A DNA stretch of 64,000 nucleotides from Amycolatopsis vancoresmycina (GCF_000716785.1 NZ_JNYY01000004.1:310001-374000), one strand, 5' to 3'. Numbered from the stretch's first letter, positions 44,175 through 53,256 are shown. Notes: a model not told the origin generated them from the sequence alone. Made by a program: numbers and translations.

Positions 44175-45753
44175 GACCACCCTCACCGAGCGGCTGCTGC
44201 TCGCCGCCGGCGTGATCGACCGGCTGGGCCGCGTCGACGACGGCACCACGCAGACCGACACGCTCGCGCTCGAACGCGCCCGCGGGATCACCATCAAGTC
44301 CGCCGTCGTCTCGTTCGCGATCGGCGCCACCACCGTCAACCTCATCGACACCCCCGGCCACCCCGACTTCATCGCCGAGGTGGAACGGGTGCTGAGCGTG
44401 CTCGACGGCGCCGTGCTCGTCGTCTCGGCCGTCGAAGGCGTCCAGGCGCAGACGCGCGTGCTCGCCAGAGCCCTGGATCGGCTCGGCATCCCGGCGGTCG
44501 TCTTCGTCAACAAGACCGACCGCCGCGGCGCCGACCCCGGCCGCGTCCGGGCCGAGATCGCCCGCAAACTGCCGCCCGCTCCCGTTTTCGAGGGGTCGGC
44601 GCTCACCGGCGACGGCGTCGACGAGCTCCGCGAGGCCGTCGTGGACCTGCTGCCGAAGTCCGAAGAGGACACCACCGGCCCGCTGTCCGGCACGGTGTTC
44701 AAAGTGGACCGCCGGAAAGCGGTGCTGGTCCGCGTGTTCTCCGGCACGCTGCGCGTCCGGCAGAAGCTCCCGGCGGGCAAGGTCACCGCGATCCACGTCT
44801 TCGAGCAGGGGAAGGCCGTCCGGCGCGACCGGGTCACCGCCGGCCGGATCGCCCGCGTCACCGGCCTCGACGCCCGGATCGGCGACGCGATCGGCGAGCC
44901 ACCGGCGTCGGCCGGGCGGCAGTTCGCGCCGCCGACGCTCCGGACCGTCGTGACGACCGGCGGCGACAAGGGCGCGCTGCACGCGGCGCTCGCCCAGCTC
45001 GCCGAGCAGGACCCGCTCATCGGGCTGCAGGTCGACGGATCCGAAATCCTTCTTTCCCTGTACGGCGAAGTCCAGAAAGAGGTCATCCAGGCGACGCTCG
45101 CCGACGAATACGGCGTCGACGTCGAGTTCGGCGAGACCACCACGATCCACGTCCAGCGGGTGACGGGCACCGGCGAATCCGTCCGGCTGATCGGCCAGGA
45201 CGCGGACCCGTTCCTCGCCACCGTCGGGCTCCGCGTCGAACCGGCTGACAGCGGCGTCACGTTCGGGCTGGCCGTCGAGCCGGGCTCCATGCCGGCGGCG
45301 TTCTTCCGCGCCGTCGAAGAGACGGTCCGGGCGACGCTGGCGAGCTGGTCGGTCCCGGCCTGCGCGGTCACCATGACGCATTCCGGTTACTACGCCAGGC
45401 AAAGCCACTCCCACGGCACGTTCGACAAGAGCATGTCGAGCACCGCCGGCGACTTCCGCGACCTGACGCCGATCGTGCTCCGGGAAGCGCTCGACCGGGC
45501 CGGGACGGTGGAGTGCGAACCGATCCACCGGTTCACCCTCGACGTCCCGGCCGACACGATCAGCGCCGTCACGCAGGCCGTCGCGCGTGTGCGCGGCATT
45601 CCGAAACAGACCACAATGGACGGGCCGGAGGCTCGTATCGAGGGCGACCTTCCCGCCGCCGAAGTGCACGGGCTGCAGCGGCGGCTACCGGGGCTCACGC
45701 GCGGCGAAGGCGTGCTGGAGACGGAGTTCGACCGCTACGAACCTAGGACTTGA
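44128..45753 (+). CDS. Tetracycline-resistance-type ribosomal protection GTPase (Otr(A)/Tet(M)-like)
   Basis: A 541-residue translation factor of the EF-G superfamily. G1 is AHVDAGKTTLTERLL, G2 RGITIKSA, G3 DTPGHPDF and G4 NKTD. Domain IV has HSGYYARQSHSHG and the loop SSTAGDFRDLTPIV that in Tet(M) reaches the tetracycline site. At 541 residues it is about 100 shorter than Tet(M) and lacks the final C-terminal segment after GEGVLETEF. TTG at 44128 is forced because an in-frame stop lies 9 bases upstream. It probably protects the ribosome from tetracyclines or a related compound. Confidence 0.85.
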   Translation: MPTLNLGILAHVDAGKTTLTERLLLAAGVIDRLGRVDDGTTQTDTLALERARGITIKSAVVSFAIGATTVNLIDTPGHPDFIAEVERVLSVLDGAVLVVSAVEGVQAQTRVLARALDRLGIPAVVFVNKTDRRGADPGRVRAEIARKLPPAPVFEGSALTGDGVDELREAVVDLLPKSEEDTTGPLSGTVFKVDRRKAVLVRVFSGTLRVRQKLPAGKVTAIHVFEQGKAVRRDRVTAGRIARVTGLDARIGDAIGEPPASAGRQFAPPTLRTVVTTGGDKGALHAALAQLAEQDPLIGLQVDGSEILLSLYGEVQKEVIQATLADEYGVDVEFGETTTIHVQRVTGTGESVRLIGQDADPFLATVGLRVEPADSGVTFGLAVEPGSMPAAFFRAVEETVRATLASWSVPACAVTMTHSGYYARQSHSHGTFDKSMSSTAGDFRDLTPIVLREALDRAGTVECEPIHRFTLDVPADTISAVTQAVARVRGIPKQTTMDGPEARIEGDLPAAEVHGLQRRLPGLTRGEGVLETEFDRYEPRT

Positions 45754-46627
45754 GGTGGTTGCGGGCGAGGAAGTCCTCGGCGATGTCGAGCGGATTGCGC
45801 TTCTGCTCGGTGAACTCGACGTTGAGCCGCGTGAGCTGCTCGGTGGTCAGCACCGCCGACACGCGGTTCAGCGCGGCCGATTCGGCGGGCGAGAGCGTCC
45901 CGCGGGCCACCAGCGGCACGATGTTCTGCGCCGGGAACATGTTCTTGTCGTCGGCCAGCGGCACGAACCCGTTCGCGGCGATCGTCGACGACGTGCTGAA
46001 CAGGTCCGCCACCTGCACGTCCCCGGACTTCAGCGCGGCCACCGTCACCGGCCCGCCGGTGTCGGTCGTGCGGATCTCCTTGAACTCGCAGCCGTACAGC
46101 GCCTTGATCTTGTCCTTCCAGCGGCTGCTCCACTGCCCCGGCCCGCCGAACACCAGCTCGCGGCAGCGCGGGCCCAGGTCGGAGAACGTCTTCACCCCCG
46201 AAGCCGCCAGTTGCGGGCCGACGACGAGCAGGTCCTTGTCCTCGGCCGGCGCCTGGTCCAGCACCTCGAACCCGGCGGGGAGCTTCTGCCGCAGCTGCGC
46301 GTAGACGTCCTGCGGCTTCGTCGCCGTGGTGTCCTTGTCGAAGTACCGCAACAGGTTCCCGCTGTAGTCCGGCACCACCGACAGCGACTTGTCCTGCAGC
46401 GCCTTGACGACGACCTCGCGGCTGCCGACCGGCGGCCGCACGGTCACGTTCGTCGCACCGGCCTCCCGCAGCGCACCGGCGTAGATCTGGGCCAGCAGCA
46501 GGCTTTCCCCGACGTCGGACGCGCCGATGATGATGTCACCCGAAGCGCCGCCCTCGCCGCCACCCGCCAGCGGGTTCCCGCAGCCGGCGGCCAGCACCAG
46601 GACCACGAGCAGGATCAGCCGCTTCAC
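45743..46627 (-). CDS. Osmoprotectant (glycine betaine/choline-type) substrate-binding lipoprotein
   Basis: A 294-residue exported lipoprotein. The N-terminus KRLILLVVLVLAAGCG has a lipobox (LAAGC) for lipidation. The fold is of the OpuAC/OpuBC type: IIIGASDVGESLLLAQIYA, VVPDYSGNLLRYF and LKSGDVQVADLFSTSSTI. It binds quaternary amines for the ABC transporter encoded upstream. GTG at 46627 overlaps the permease stop (GTGA). Its end overlaps the end of the convergent ribosomal-protection gene by 11 bases. Confidence 0.88.
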   Translation of the reverse strand: MKRLILLVVLVLAAGCGNPLAGGGEGGASGDIIIGASDVGESLLLAQIYAGALREAGATNVTVRPPVGSREVVVKALQDKSLSVVPDYSGNLLRYFDKDTTATKPQDVYAQLRQKLPAGFEVLDQAPAEDKDLLVVGPQLAASGVKTFSDLGPRCRELVFGGPGQWSSRWKDKIKALYGCEFKEIRTTDTGGPVTVAALKSGDVQVADLFSTSSTIAANGFVPLADDKNMFPAQNIVPLVARGTLSPAESAALNRVSAVLTTEQLTRLNVEFTEQKRNPLDIAEDFLARNHLKS

Positions 46628-47307
46628 GCCGTCACCTTCTTCACGGCCGCGGCGAGCCGCACGCCCCGCGGCACCAGTGCGCGGTTCAACCCCGCGAAGA
46701 GCAGATCCAGGACGACGGCCAGCAACGTCGTCAGCAACGCGCCCGCGACGACCTCGGCGTAGTCCAAAATGGCCAGTCCGTCGAGCAGGAACCGGCCCAG
46801 GCCACCGAGTCCGACGTACGCGGCCACCGCGGCGGTCGCCACCAGCTGGAGCACGGCGTTGCGGATCCCGCCGAGCACGAGCGGCAGCGAGATCGGCACC
46901 TCGACCTGCCACAGCCGCTGCCAGCCGGTCATCCCGACCCCCTCGGCGGCGTCGACCACGCCGTGGTCGGTCGCCTGCAGCCCGGCGTACGTGCCGGCCA
47001 GGATCGGCGGCACGGCCAGCACGACCAGCCCGATGATCGTCGAGGTGACGCTTTCGGTGAAGAGCAGGAACAGGAACGTGACGAGCCCCAGCGTCGGCAG
47101 CGCGCGGATCGCGTTGCCCGCGCTCACCAGCGCGACGCCACCGCGTCCGGTGTGGCCGACGAACAGTCCCAAGGGGACGGCGATGACCAGCGCGATGGCC
47201 AGCGACAACGCGGTGTAGCCCAGGTGTTCCAGCAGCCGCTGCGGGATGCCGTCCGGGCCGGACCAGTGCGCCGGGTCGCCGAACCAGCGGAAGAGGTCGG
47301 TGATCAT
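46624..47307 (-). CDS. Osmoprotectant ABC transporter permease (OpuBD-like)
   Basis: A 227-residue permease with about five helices and the binding-protein-dependent transport loop AAEGVGMTGWQRLWQVEVPISLPLVLGG (EAA motif). The LPTLGLVTFLFLLF stretch is typical of the OpuBB/BD branch. ATG at 47307 overlaps the stop of the previous permease (ATGA). It pairs with that permease to make a heterodimeric channel. Confidence 0.88.
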   Translation of the reverse strand: MITDLFRWFGDPAHWSGPDGIPQRLLEHLGYTALSLAIALVIAVPLGLFVGHTGRGGVALVSAGNAIRALPTLGLVTFLFLLFTESVTSTIIGLVVLAVPPILAGTYAGLQATDHGVVDAAEGVGMTGWQRLWQVEVPISLPLVLGGIRNAVLQLVATAAVAAYVGLGGLGRFLLDGLAILDYAEVVAGALLTTLLAVVLDLLFAGLNRALVPRGVRLAAAVKKVTA

Positions 47308-47972
47308 GCGGCGCTCACCCGTTCCCACGGTGTCAGCAGGTTCCGGATCCCCACCAGGACCAGGTCGACGACCAGCGCCAGCAGCAGCGTCAGCACGATG
47401 CCGGTCACGATCGGCGAGAAGTACTCGCGCTGGAAGCCGTCGGTGAACAGCACGCCGAGGCCGCCGGTGCCGATCAGCGCGCCGACGCTGACCAGGCTGA
47501 TGTTGCTCACCGACGCGACCCGCACGCCGGCCGCCAGCACCGGCACCGACAGCGGCAGCTCGACGGCGAAGAAGCGCCGCAGCGGCTTGTACCCGACGGC
47601 GGTCGCGGCGGCGATCACCGGCGGCGGCACCGCGTCGAGGGCGTCGAGCACCGGCCGGACCAGCAGCGCCGTGGTGTAGATCGTCAGCGCGACGACGACG
47701 TTGACGCTGTCGAGGATCTTCGACCCGATCAGGCCGGGGATGACGACGAACAGCGCCAGCGACGGGATCGTGTAGAGCAAGTTCGCCAGCACCATCAGCA
47801 CCTGCCGGGCGGGCGCCCAGCGGCTGCCGAGCCAGCCCGCCGCGACGGCCAGCACGATGCCGAGCACGAGCGGGAGCAGCGCCAGGTACACGTGGTCGCC
47901 CAGGTCGCCGAGGATCTCGGCGCGCGTGTTCCCGCTGCTCAGGTACTGCCCGAGCTCGTCGAAGAAGGTCAT
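47304..47972 (-). CDS. Osmoprotectant ABC transporter permease (OpuBB-like)
   Basis: A 222-residue permease with YLALLPLVLGIVLAVAAGWL as first span, VLANLLYTIPSLALFVVIPG, and the EAA loop AATAVGYKPLRRFFAVELPL. Its order second in the operon and overlap of both ends by ATGA point to tight coupling. Together with the other permease it carries betaine, choline or carnitine inward. Confidence 0.88.
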   Translation of the reverse strand: MTFFDELGQYLSSGNTRAEILGDLGDHVYLALLPLVLGIVLAVAAGWLGSRWAPARQVLMVLANLLYTIPSLALFVVIPGLIGSKILDSVNVVVALTIYTTALLVRPVLDALDAVPPPVIAAATAVGYKPLRRFFAVELPLSVPVLAAGVRVASVSNISLVSVGALIGTGGLGVLFTDGFQREYFSPIVTGIVLTLLLALVVDLVLVGIRNLLTPWERVSAA

Positions 47973-49054
47973 GACGCCTGGGGCGTGCCCTCGATGACGT
48001 CCAGCACCTGCCGCGCGACCACCGCGCCGAGCACCCGGTGCTCTTCGTCGACGACGACCCCGAGACTGGCGGGCGACGACAGCGCCGCGTCCAGCGCGCC
48101 GCGGATCGGCGTCCCCCGCACCCAGAGCGAGCCGCCGGCCACGAGGTCGTCCTCGTCGAGCGAACCATCCACAGTGGAATTCGGCGGCAGCCAGCCGCGC
48201 GGCTGCTTCTCGGCGTTGACCGCGAGCCGCCAGCCGTCGCTCGCGGACACCGCGGCGCCGATCTCGACCAGCTCCAGCTCCTTGACCTCGACGCCTTCGG
48301 CGGAAAGGAACGACAGGCCGCGGTAGCCGCGGTCCCGGCCGACGAACGAGGCGACGAAGTCGTCCACCGGGTGGCGCAGGACGTCGGCGGGCGTGCCGTA
48401 CTGGGCGAGCTTGCCGCCGACGCGCATCACCGCGACCTTGTCGCCGAGCCGGACGGCCTCGTCGATGTCGTGCGTGACGAACACGATCGTCTTGCCCAGC
48501 TGCGACTGCAGCCGCAGCAGCTCGTTCTGCAGGTCTTCGCGCACGATCGGGTCGACCGCGGAGAACGGCTCGTCCATCAGCAGCACCGGCGAGTCCGCGG
48601 CGAGCGCGCGGGCGACGCCGACGCGCTGCTGCTGGCCGCCCGAAAGCTGCGCCGGGTACCGCTTGCCGAGCTCGACCGGCAGGCCGATGATCTCCAGCAG
48701 CTCGGCGGCCCGCTTGCGCGCCTTCGCCTTGTCCCAGCCCGAAAGCAGCGGCACGGTGGCGATGTTGTCCAGCACCGTCCGATGTGGAAAGAGCCCGGCG
48801 TGCTGGATGACGTAGCCGATGCCGCGGCGCAGCAGCGCCGGGTCGCCCTCGGCGACGTCCTTGCCGTCGAGCAGCACCTGCCCGGCGGTCGGCTCGACCA
48901 TCCGGTTGATCATCCGCAGCGACGTCGTCTTGCCGCAGCCGGACGGGCCGACGAACACGGTGATCGTGCCGTCCTCGACCGTCAGGTTCAGCTTGTCGAC
49001 GGCGACCGTCCCATCCGGATACTGCTTGGTCACGTCGCGGAATTCGATGGTCAC
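47969..49054 (-). CDS. Osmoprotectant ABC transporter ATPase (OpuBA/ProV-like) with CBS-like tail
   Basis: A 361-residue ATPase. Walker A is GPSGCGKTTSLRMINRM, signature LSGGQQQRVGVARAL, Walker B VLLMDEPFSAVDP and H-loop VTHDIDEA. The C-terminal 110 residues (LWVRGTPIRGALDAALSSPA then GVVVDEEHRVLGAVVA) are one degenerate CBS-like unit that in OpuA senses ionic strength. GTG at 49054 follows GGGGAG. First gene of the four-gene operon. Confidence 0.9.
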   Translation of the reverse strand: MTIEFRDVTKQYPDGTVAVDKLNLTVEDGTITVFVGPSGCGKTTSLRMINRMVEPTAGQVLLDGKDVAEGDPALLRRGIGYVIQHAGLFPHRTVLDNIATVPLLSGWDKAKARKRAAELLEIIGLPVELGKRYPAQLSGGQQQRVGVARALAADSPVLLMDEPFSAVDPIVREDLQNELLRLQSQLGKTIVFVTHDIDEAVRLGDKVAVMRVGGKLAQYGTPADVLRHPVDDFVASFVGRDRGYRGLSFLSAEGVEVKELELVEIGAAVSASDGWRLAVNAEKQPRGWLPPNSTVDGSLDEDDLVAGGSLWVRGTPIRGALDAALSSPASLGVVVDEEHRVLGAVVARQVLDVIEGTPQAS

Positions 49055-49145
49055 TGCCACTCCCCATGTCCGGTGCAACCGACCGTAGCCGAGTCGGCGG
49101 TGGTTGGCACGCTGTTCCGCAGGCCGGCCACTAGGCTCGGAGTCC

Positions 49146-50558
49146 GTGAACGCCCTCGACGACGTCCTCGCCGCGCACGGCGTCGGCGTCCGCCCGCTGT
49201 ACCGCGTCCTCGACCTGCTGCGCACCGGCGACCACGACCTCGGCGAGCTCGTGCGGCTCAGCACGGCGCCGCGGCGCAGCGTGGAGGCCGTCCTCGCCGC
49301 CCTCGGCGACGACCTGGACCGCAGCGGCGACCGCCTGCGCATCTCCCCCGGCGTCGCGGCGTCGTACCTGCAGTACCACGCGCCCCGCTTCGCCGACCCG
49401 CTCGACGAAGCCGTCACGACGCACGACCTGCTGCCGAAGGTCGCCGAGTGGGTGGCCGAGGTGCCGTCGCCGCTGGCCGCGCTCGACCACGTGCAGGCCA
49501 CGCCCGAGACCGTGCTGCGCCGCGCGCTCTGGCTGGACGCGCAGTACGACCTCACCTCCGCCCGCCTGCTGTTCCTCGGCGACCACGACCTGACGTCGCT
49601 GGCGGTGCGGGCGGTCTGCCCGTCGGCGGCCCTGACGGTCGTCGACCTGGACGAGCGCGTGCTCGCCTACCTGGACGACCGCGGCGAGCGCGGGATCGCG
49701 ACGGCCCACGCGGACCTGCGCGTCGGCCTCCCGCCGGCGTTCGCGGGCCGGTTCGACCTGGTGTTCAGCGATCCGCCGTACACGCCGGAAGGCATGGGGC
49801 TGTTCGCGGCCCGCGGGGTGCAGGCGCTGCGCGAGCCGAGCGAAGGACGGCTGCTGCTGGCCTACGGCTACAGCCCGCGCCACCCGGCGCTGGGCGCGCA
49901 GGTGCAGCGGTCACTGGCCACGCTGGGGCTGACGTTCGAGGCGATCCTGCCGGGCTTCAACCGCTACTTCGGCGCGCAGGCGATCGGCAGCGCGGCGGAC
50001 CTGTACGTCTGCCAGCCGACGGCGAAGGCCAAGAAGATGCGCGGCGGCAAGGCGATCTACACGCACGGGCCGCAGTCGGTCGAGGCGGCGGGCACGAAAC
50101 CGGCGCTGCTGGAGAAGCTGAAGGAGATCGCGGCCGCCGGCGGGCTGGCGCTGGAGTCGCGGCCGGTGGACTGGTCGATCTCCGGCCCCGAGGGCGACGC
50201 GGTCGCGATGGACCTCACCGGCGACCCGGGCCCGTGGCTGCTGCGGACCCTGCTGGGCACGAACGCCCGGCGCCTGGCCCTGCTGGTCCCCAACGCGCAC
50301 CCGGACCTGGCGGACGAGCGGTCGCAGACGGCCCTCGCGGACCTCGTCCGGGGCAAGTACGCGCTGCGCTACCTGCGGAGCACGCCGGACAACCGGCACG
50401 CGGTGGTGGTCGCGGACGCGGTGGAGCACCAGGACGAGATCCTCACGCGCGCCCACGCCCGCTTGGCGAACGTCGCCCTCGACGTCCCGTCCGACCTGAC
50501 GGACCTCCGCCTGGTCGACGTCCCCCGCCACCGCCTGGCGGACCTGCTCGGTTCCTGA
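49146..50558 (+). CDS. BpsA-like branched-chain polyamine synthase family protein
   Basis: A 470-residue protein with an N-terminal winged-helix-like region (VLDLLRTGDHDLGELVRLST) and a Rossmann aminopropyltransferase/methyltransferase-like domain: ARLLFLGDHDLTSLAV, then DLVFSDPPYTPEG. This is the pattern of N4-bis(aminopropyl)spermidine synthase (BpsA) of thermophiles; actinobacterial members are uncharacterised and may modify another substrate. GTG at 49146 follows a TAGGCT box by 8 bases. It is divergent from the osmoprotectant operon and ends at a repeat hairpin. Confidence 0.72.
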   Translation: MNALDDVLAAHGVGVRPLYRVLDLLRTGDHDLGELVRLSTAPRRSVEAVLAALGDDLDRSGDRLRISPGVAASYLQYHAPRFADPLDEAVTTHDLLPKVAEWVAEVPSPLAALDHVQATPETVLRRALWLDAQYDLTSARLLFLGDHDLTSLAVRAVCPSAALTVVDLDERVLAYLDDRGERGIATAHADLRVGLPPAFAGRFDLVFSDPPYTPEGMGLFAARGVQALREPSEGRLLLAYGYSPRHPALGAQVQRSLATLGLTFEAILPGFNRYFGAQAIGSAADLYVCQPTAKAKKMRGGKAIYTHGPQSVEAAGTKPALLEKLKEIAAAGGLALESRPVDWSISGPEGDAVAMDLTGDPGPWLLRTLLGTNARRLALLVPNAHPDLADERSQTALADLVRGKYALRYLRSTPDNRHAVVVADAVEHQDEILTRAHARLANVALDVPSDLTDLRLVDVPRHRLADLLGS

Positions 50559-50573
50559 GTCTGCCGCGGCCCT

Positions 50574-50617
50574 CGTGAGTGTTTAGGCGAGTTCTAACCC
50601 GCCTAAACACTCACGAC
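50574..50617. repeat. 44-bp inverted repeat, copy 1, between convergent genes
   Basis: Arms TCGTGAGTGTTTAGGCG (50574-50590) and CGCCTAAACACTCACGA (50601-50617) are perfect; the inner part GTT/AAC also pairs with one mismatch. A second copy lies at 56049-56092. It probably serves as terminator for bpsA-like (+) and malic enzyme (-). Confidence 0.88.
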
Positions 50618-50634
50618 CGGTTGCGGCAGGGCGG

Positions 50635-51816
50635 TCAGGCGGTGACGCCGTCGGCTTCGGCGGCCTTCGCCACCGCGGCCGCGACCTCCGGGGCCACGCG
50701 CGGGTCGAGCGGCGACGGGACGATCCGGTCCGGGCCGAGGTCGTCCATCGCCACCGAGACGATCGCCTCGGCCGCGGCCAGCTTCATGTTCTCCGTGATC
50801 GCCCGCGCGCCCGAGTCGAGCGCGCCGCGGAACACGCCGGGGAACGCCAGCACGTTGTTGATCTGGTTCGGGAAGTCGCTCCGGCCGGTCGCCACGATCG
50901 ACGCGTACCGGGCCGCCACGTCCGGGTGAACTTCCGGGTCGGGGTTGGACAGCGCGAACACGATGCCGCCGCCCGCCATCCGGCCGAGCAGGGACTCGTC
51001 GATCGTCGCACCGGACAGGCCGAGGAACACGTCGGCGCCCTCCAGCGCCTCCGCGAGGCCGCCGCGCAGGCCCGCCTTGTTCGTCGTCGCCGCCAGCCGC
51101 TGCTTGACCGGGTTCAGGCCGTCCCGGCCGGCGTGGATGATGCCGCGCGAGTCGAGGACGGTGACGTCGCCGATGCCGGCCTCCTGCAGGATCTTCGCGC
51201 AGGCCACGCCGGCCGCACCGGCGCCGGAGACGACGACCCGCTGGTCGGCGATCGCCCGGTCGAGGACCAGGTTGGCGCCGCGCAGCGCGGCCAGCGTCAC
51301 GATCGCCGTGCCGTGCTGGTCGTCGTGCATGACCGGGCAGTCGAGGGCTTCCTTGAGCTTGTCCTCCAGCTCGAAGCACCGCGGCGCGGAGACGTCCTCC
51401 AGGTTGACCGCGCCGAACGACGGCCGCAGCCGCACCAGCGTCTCGACGATCTCGTCGACGTCGGTGGTGTCCAGCACCAGCGGGATCGAGTCGAGCCCGC
51501 CGAAGGTCTTGAAGAGAACGGACTTGCCCTCCATGACCGGCAGCGACGCGCTCGCGCCGATGTCACCGAGGCCGAGCACCGCGGTCCCGTCGCTGACCAC
51601 GACGACCAGCCGGTCCGCCCACGTGTAGCGCTTGGCCTTGGCCGCGTCCTCGGCGATCGCGCGGCTCACCTTCGCCACCCCGGGGGTGTAGGCGATCGAA
51701 AGGTCACGCGGGCTGGAAATGGGGCGGGTGGCCGCCACCGAGAGCTTGCCGCCCTCATGCCCGGTGAAGATCTCTTCGTCGGTGACCGGCGCGACAGTGC
51801 CGGTGGGGTCGGTCAT
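50635..51816 (-). CDS. NAD(P)-dependent malic enzyme
   Basis: A 393-residue malic enzyme (MaeB-like without the phosphotransacetylase tail). It has DLSIAYTPGVAKVSRAIAED, VLGLGDIGASASLPVMEGK (catalytic Lys), NLEDVSAPRCFELED, HDDQHGTAIVTLAALR (metal Asp) and VVSGAGAAGVACAKIL (nucleotide fold). It converts malate to pyruvate and CO2 with reduction of NAD(P). ATG at 51816 is chosen; an ATG at 51843 could add 9 residues. An inverted repeat lies just upstream. Confidence 0.9.
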   Translation of the reverse strand: MTDPTGTVAPVTDEEIFTGHEGGKLSVAATRPISSPRDLSIAYTPGVAKVSRAIAEDAAKAKRYTWADRLVVVVSDGTAVLGLGDIGASASLPVMEGKSVLFKTFGGLDSIPLVLDTTDVDEIVETLVRLRPSFGAVNLEDVSAPRCFELEDKLKEALDCPVMHDDQHGTAIVTLAALRGANLVLDRAIADQRVVVSGAGAAGVACAKILQEAGIGDVTVLDSRGIIHAGRDGLNPVKQRLAATTNKAGLRGGLAEALEGADVFLGLSGATIDESLLGRMAGGGIVFALSNPDPEVHPDVAARYASIVATGRSDFPNQINNVLAFPGVFRGALDSGARAITENMKLAAAEAIVSVAMDDLGPDRIVPSPLDPRVAPEVAAAVAKAAEADGVTA

Positions 51817-52177
51817 GGGGTTTCCTGTCGTCGTTTCCGTCATTCGTCCAGTGGGAATGACGGAACTCGCGGTTCGGACGTGGGTCACTGGAATTTCTCC
51901 TGGGCATGCGGCTGGGACCACGGTCCACAAGGGGGAAACCGTGGGGGAATCCCGGCACGGCAGCCCAGCGCGGTAGCGCCGGCCTGTCGGCGAGGCGTCA
52001 CGTCGGCCATCGGTGCCGTGGGTCTGGCGATGGCCGCGGACGCGGCGGTCCCGCCATTGTGACAGGTCCCGTGCCGCGGGTGACCCCTCGGTGCGGTTGA
52101 TGTCACACCGGCGCCCTTTTCCCGGCAATTCCCAAGACGTCCGTCCGGTTTTGTAGGCCGCCCGATAAGGTGACGCC
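51817..52177. other. Intergenic region between malic enzyme and the epimerase gene
   Basis: No gene recognised on either strand. It holds an inverted repeat CCGTCATTC-N9-GAATGACGG (51837-51863) 20 bases upstream of the malic enzyme start, a candidate operator, and the TAAGGT box (52166-52171) of the downstream gene. Confidence 0.5.
52166..52171 (+). promoter_or_regulatory. -10 box of a leaderless promoter for the epimerase
   Basis: TAAGGT lies 6 bases before the ATG at 52178 with no Shine-Dalgarno between. Confidence 0.5.
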
Positions 52178-52783
52178 ATGCAATTCCGCCGGCTGCGCGT
52201 CCCGGACGCCTACGAGTTCTCCCCCCGGGCGTTCCCCGACGACCGGGGCCTGTTCGTCGCCCCCTTCCAGGACGACGTCTTCCGCGCGGCGGCCGGCCAC
52301 CCGCTGCGGCTCGGCCAGGCGAACCACAGCGTGTCCCGGCGCGGCACGATCCGCGGCCTCCACTTCGCCGACACCCCGCCCGGCCAGGCCAAGTACATCT
52401 ACTGCCCGCGCGGTTCGCTGCTCGACGTCGTCGTCGACCTCCGCGTCGGCTCGCCGACCTTCGGCCAGTGGGACGCGGTCGTGCTCGACTCGCGCGAGTT
52501 CCGCGCGATGTACCTCGCGGAGGGGCTCGGTCACGGCTTCGCCGCCCTGGAGGACGACACCGTGATGTCGTACTTCTGCTCGGAGCCGTACAACCCCACC
52601 GGCGAGCACGGCATCACGCCGCTGGACCCCACGCTGGCGCTGCCGTGGCCCACGGACATCGAGCCGGTCCTGTCCGACAAGGACCGCAACGCGCCGACCC
52701 TCGCCGAGGCCGTCGACCGGGGCCTGCTCCCGGTGTACGCGGACTGCGTCGCCTACTACGACAAGCTGCGCTCGGCGAACTGA
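52178..52783 (+). CDS. dTDP-4-dehydrorhamnose 3,5-epimerase (RmlC) family protein
   Basis: A 201-residue cupin of the RmlC family: RGTIRGLHFADTP (catalytic His about 63), LLDVVVDLRVGSPTFGQW, and GHGFAALEDDTVMSYFCSEP (catalytic Tyr about 132). It epimerises a dTDP-4-keto-6-deoxysugar. No other dTDP-sugar gene (rmlA, rmlB, rmlD) is adjacent, so it may serve a cell-wall or antibiotic sugar pathway encoded elsewhere. ATG at 52178, probably leaderless. Confidence 0.85.
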   Translation: MQFRRLRVPDAYEFSPRAFPDDRGLFVAPFQDDVFRAAAGHPLRLGQANHSVSRRGTIRGLHFADTPPGQAKYIYCPRGSLLDVVVDLRVGSPTFGQWDAVVLDSREFRAMYLAEGLGHGFAALEDDTVMSYFCSEPYNPTGEHGITPLDPTLALPWPTDIEPVLSDKDRNAPTLAEAVDRGLLPVYADCVAYYDKLRSAN

Positions 52784-52806
52784 CCACCTCCCGGCCACCA
52801 GGCCGC

Positions 52807-52834
52807 TTGCACTTTTAGTAAGCGTGCATATAGT
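52807..52834 (+). promoter_or_regulatory. Promoter and possible operator of the SRPBCC-MarR operon
   Basis: TTGCAC (52807-52812), 16 bases, TATAGT (52829-52834), then 8 bases to the ATG. TGCAC (52808-52812) and GTGCA (52825-52829) form an inverted repeat across the spacer, a likely site for the MarR protein of the operon. Confidence 0.5.
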
Positions 52835-52842
52835 CTGCTCGC

Positions 52843-53256
52843 ATGGCACTTTTCGAGTACGAGCACAGCGAGACGTCCACCGCCCCCGCCGCCGCGATCT
52901 GGCCGCTCTGGGCCGACACGAGCCGCTGGCCGGAGTGGGACGCCGGCGTCCGGTCCGTGGTCCTCGACGGCCCCTTCGCCGTCGGCACCAGCGGCACGAT
53001 GACGATGGACGGCATGCCGCCGATCCCGTTCACCCTCACCGAGGTCACCGAGGGCCGGAGCTTCACCGACGAGACCGCGCTGCCGGACGCGCACCTGCGC
53101 TTCGAGCACGAGCTGACCGACGTCGACGGCGGCACGCGGATCACCTACCGCGTCACCATCGACGGCCCCGAAGGGTTCGGCCCGCAGGTCACTTCGGACA
53201 CTCCGGACGCCATGCGCGCACTCGCGAAGCTCGCTGAGGCAAGCTCCCCGGTATGA
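52843..53256 (+). CDS. SRPBCC/polyketide-cyclase-type ligand-binding protein
   Basis: A 137-residue START-like protein: the N-terminal strand and helix FEYEHSETSTAPAAAIWPLW with the DTSRWPEWDAGV turn, and a long C-terminal helix. Proteins of this type bind hydrophobic ligands; some are enzymes. Its stop overlaps the start of the MarR gene (ATGA), as in many actinobacterial regulator/SRPBCC pairs, so it may titrate or modify the regulator's ligand. Confidence 0.8.
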   Translation: MALFEYEHSETSTAPAAAIWPLWADTSRWPEWDAGVRSVVLDGPFAVGTSGTMTMDGMPPIPFTLTEVTEGRSFTDETALPDAHLRFEHELTDVDGGTRITYRVTIDGPEGFGPQVTSDTPDAMRALAKLAEASSPV

